The notes under the pieces are model-generated. The model worked only from the letters and a program-made list of their open reading frames with translations. It made no database searches and was not told where the DNA came from. Below, piece after piece: positions 61,945 to 64,000 of a stretch of DNA of 64,000 bases (its first letter is position 1; each line of letters opens with the position of its first letter). The translations under genes and the position numbers were made by a program. The stretch is from Longimicrobiales bacterium (GTDB lineage Bacteria; Gemmatimonadota; Gemmatimonadetes; Longimicrobiales; RSA9): the NCBI GenBank assembly GCA_035461765.1, contig DATHUY010000071.1, positions 22,153-86,152 on the forward strand. Direction: 5' to 3'.

Positions 61945-64000
61945 TCAGTCGCCGGCCTGTACACCCCACGCCGTTTCGCTCCCGATACCCGCGTGCACGG
62001 CCTCCTCGCGCATCTGCCGCTCGCGCTTCTCCGACATCAAGCGGCGCTTCATCCAGGCACCCATGTCATCGAAGTAGGTGTACGCGACCGGCACGACGAT
62101 GAGCGTGAGCATGGTCGAGGTGATGAGGCCGCCGATGACGGCGCGCGCCATCGGGGCGCGGAAACCGCCGCCCTCGCCCAGGGCCATGGCGATCGGCAGC
62201 ATGCCGAAGATCATGGCGGCCGTGGTCATGATGATGGGACGCAGTCGAACGCGACCGGCCTCGACGAGTGCGGTGTGCCGGTCGGCGCCGAGTCCACGTC
62301 GCTCGTTGGCGTTGTCGACGAGCAGGATGGCGTTCTTGGTGACGAGCCCCATGAGCATGATGACACCGATCATCGACATCATGTTGAGTGTGTCGTCGGT
62401 AATGAGCAGCGCGATCAGCACACCGATCAGGGACAGCGGCAGGGCGGTCATGATCGCGAGCGGCTGCGTGAACGACTCGAACTGCGACGCGAGGATGAGG
62501 AAGATGAGAATGATCGCGAGCAGCAGCGACTCTACGACGTAGCCGAACGTCTCCGCGAGCTGTTCCGTCTCGCCGCCGAGCTGAATGGAGTAGGCGTCAG
62601 GCAGTGTCAGCGCATCGAGCTCTGCGCTCAGCGCCGTAGACGCCTCCTGCACGGAATAACCCGGCTCGGTATTGGCAGACACGGTGACCACGCGCTCGAG
62701 GTCACTGCGATCGATCTGCGCGGGCGCAGTACCCGTCTGGATGGTCGCGATCTGACCGAGCGGCACGGTCGGCGCTGCGCCGCTGATGCCGCGCATGGGT
62801 GTGGCTACGGGGAGTGAAGCGATGTCACCGAGCGATGCACGTCGTGCGGGATCGACCTGCACGACGACGTCGCGCTCCTCACCCTGGGGGTCCTGCCACG
62901 TCGTCGCGGCCTGTCCGGCGAGCAGGGGCCGCACGGCACTGGCGATCTGCCCGACATCGAGTCCGAGCTCGTTGGCGAGGTCGCGATTGACATCGATGCG
63001 GTACTCGGGGCGCGGCTGGCCGAGCGAGCTCTCGACGTCCACGATGCCCGGCAGGCGCTGCATCATCGCGAGGATCGTGTCGCTGAGCGATTGCAGCACC
63101 GTAACGTCCGGTCCGCGCACGTTGACCTGGAGCGGCTTGCCGCCGCCGGGCCCCTGATCACCGAGGGATACGGACGCCTGGACGCCGTACATGGGGGTGA
63201 GCTTCGCGCGCGCCTCGACCATCAGGTCCTGCTGCGACTTCGAGCGCTCGCCGGGTGAGACGAGCTTCACGAACGTGTTGCCCGCGGTCACGGTACCTGT
63301 CGCGCCGGCGCCGATTGTCGTGTAGGTGTACTCGACACCCTCGAGCGTGGCGAGCGTGCTGACGATCGCATCCGCGCGGGAGCGCGTGTAGTCGAGCGAC
63401 GATCCCTCGGGCGTTTCGAACACGACAGCGAACTGCGACTCATCGGTGTCGGGGAAGAATCCGCCGCCGATGAACGGGAACAGCATGAACGAGCCGAAGA
63501 ACGCGGCCGTCGCAATGGCGATTGTCGACTTGCGGTGCCGGAGTGCCCAGTCGACGATGCCGCGATAGCGTTCCGCCTGGTTGTCGAACCAGCGGTTGAA
63601 GCGGCTGATGCCGCGCGTGAGGACATTGCCCTGGCTTGCACCGTCGTGCGCACCCTTGTGCGGGTCGACGCCCCACCATGCGGAGAGCATCGGCGTCAGT
63701 GTGAACGACACGAACAGTGACACGAGCACGGCCCAGGCGACGGTCATGCCGAACTCGTAGAAGAACCGGCCGATGATGCCGCCCATGAACGCGACGGGGA
63801 CGAACACGGCCACGATCGAGAACGTGGTCGCCATGACCGCGAGGAAGATCTCGCGCGTGCCCCAGCTGGCCGCCGTGAAGTGGTCCTCGCCCATCTCGCG
63901 ATGGCGCACGATGTTCTCGATGACGACAATGGCGTCGTCGATCAGGATACCGATCGACAGCGACAGGCCCATCAGCGTCAGCATGTTCAGCGTGAAGCCG
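61945..64000 (-). CDS. RND efflux permease, HAE1/AcrB family (partial, C-terminal two thirds)
   Basis: About 685 residues are present; the N-terminus lies beyond the right edge. The window enters at [33 protein letters not shown], the fourth-helix region with the Asp pair of proton translocation. It continues through helices 5-6, a C-terminal porter domain ([55 protein letters not shown]), the helix pair [31 protein letters not shown], and [12 protein letters not shown] ... [20 protein letters not shown]. It exports hydrophobic compounds with an adaptor and outer-membrane factor, which would lie upstream outside the window. Confidence 0.93.
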   Translation of the reverse strand, partial: GFTLNMLTLMGLSLSIGILIDDAIVVIENIVRHREMGEDHFTAASWGTREIFLAVMATTFSIVAVFVPVAFMGGIIGRFFYEFGMTVAWAVLVSLFVSFTLTPMLSAWWGVDPHKGAHDGASQGNVLTRGISRFNRWFDNQAERYRGIVDWALRHRKSTIAIATAAFFGSFMLFPFIGGGFFPDTDESQFAVVFETPEGSSLDYTRSRADAIVSTLATLEGVEYTYTTIGAGATGTVTAGNTFVKLVSPGERSKSQQDLMVEARAKLTPMYGVQASVSLGDQGPGGGKPLQVNVRGPDVTVLQSLSDTILAMMQRLPGIVDVESSLGQPRPEYRIDVNRDLANELGLDVGQIASAVRPLLAGQAATTWQDPQGEERDVVVQVDPARRASLGDIASLPVATPMRGISGAAPTVPLGQIATIQTGTAPAQIDRSDLERVVTVSANTEPGYSVQEASTALSAELDALTLPDAYSIQLGGETEQLAETFGYVVESLLLAIILIFLILASQFESFTQPLAIMTALPLSLIGVLIALLITDDTLNMMSMIGVIMLMGLVTKNAILLVDNANERRGLGADRHTALVEAGRVRLRPIIMTTAAMIFGMLPIAMALGEGGGFRAPMARAVIGGLITSTMLTLIVVPVAYTYFDDMGAWMKRRLMSEKRERQMREEAVHAGIGSETAWGVQAGD

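Overview
The window is 64 kb of GC-rich bacterial chromosome, densely coding on both strands, with operons joined by 1-8 nt overlaps such as ATGA and GTGA. SusC-like TonB receptors with carboxypeptidase-regulatory N-termini, a RagB/SusD lipoprotein, many lipobox lipoproteins, an Rrf2-nirK-nirV-SCO group and a complete cbb3 oxidase operon point to a Gram-negative of the Gemmatimonadota or a related group. That placement is inferred from gene content, not from a marker gene. I see no rRNA, tRNA, prophage, transposase or CRISPR array.

1-9.75 kb (minus strand): a carbohydrate operon read from a sigma-70-like promoter with two LacI-type operators. The order is lacI, TonB receptor, hairpin, PF10091 glycoamylase-like hydrolase, esterase, sugar ABC importer (binding protein and two permeases, no ATPase), then a surface lipoprotein cut by the window edge. 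The PF10091 enzyme suggests a beta-glucan, possibly beta-1,2-glucan.

9.8-14.6 kb: a flippase-like membrane protein coupled to two GT4 glycosyltransferases (probably glycolipid synthesis), then an erythromycin-esterase-family gene. 14.6-19.5 kb: a small repeat element, then an AttEFGH-type ABC ATPase, permease and lipocalin-like lipoprotein. 19.5-24.2 kb: HrpB helicase, a membrane BON protein and a PF09818 ABC-class ATPase. A 0.5 kb gene-free stretch with a large imperfect palindrome follows.

24.7-36.6 kb: respiration. An Rrf2 regulator with three cysteines precedes copper nitrite reductase, NirV and a SCO protein. Facing these is a long minus-strand cbb3 operon (ccoN-O-Q-P-G-short fixH-I-S) followed by two small membrane proteins. 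A DsbD_2/SafE-like protein is divergent from ccoN.

36.7-47.5 kb: DUF763, a small zinc-ribbon-like membrane protein, a Cu/Zn superoxide dismutase lipoprotein, a DinB-like protein, a holin-like membrane protein, a SusC/SusD pair, a bacterial eRF1-like protein (baeRF) and a DUF819 transporter-like protein. 47.5-51.8 kb: a MacAB-like tripartite ABC system (adaptor, permease, ATPase).

51.8-59.2 kb: a compact stress/dormancy-type island with two CBS proteins, two tandem-domain universal stress proteins, a COG2187 kinase-like protein, a PRPP-synthetase homologue, an alpha/beta hydrolase, a triple-BON protein and a phosphoribosyltransferase. 59.5-64 kb: an M49-like metallopeptidase lipoprotein, a small unknown protein and the C-terminal two thirds of an RND efflux permease that runs off the window.
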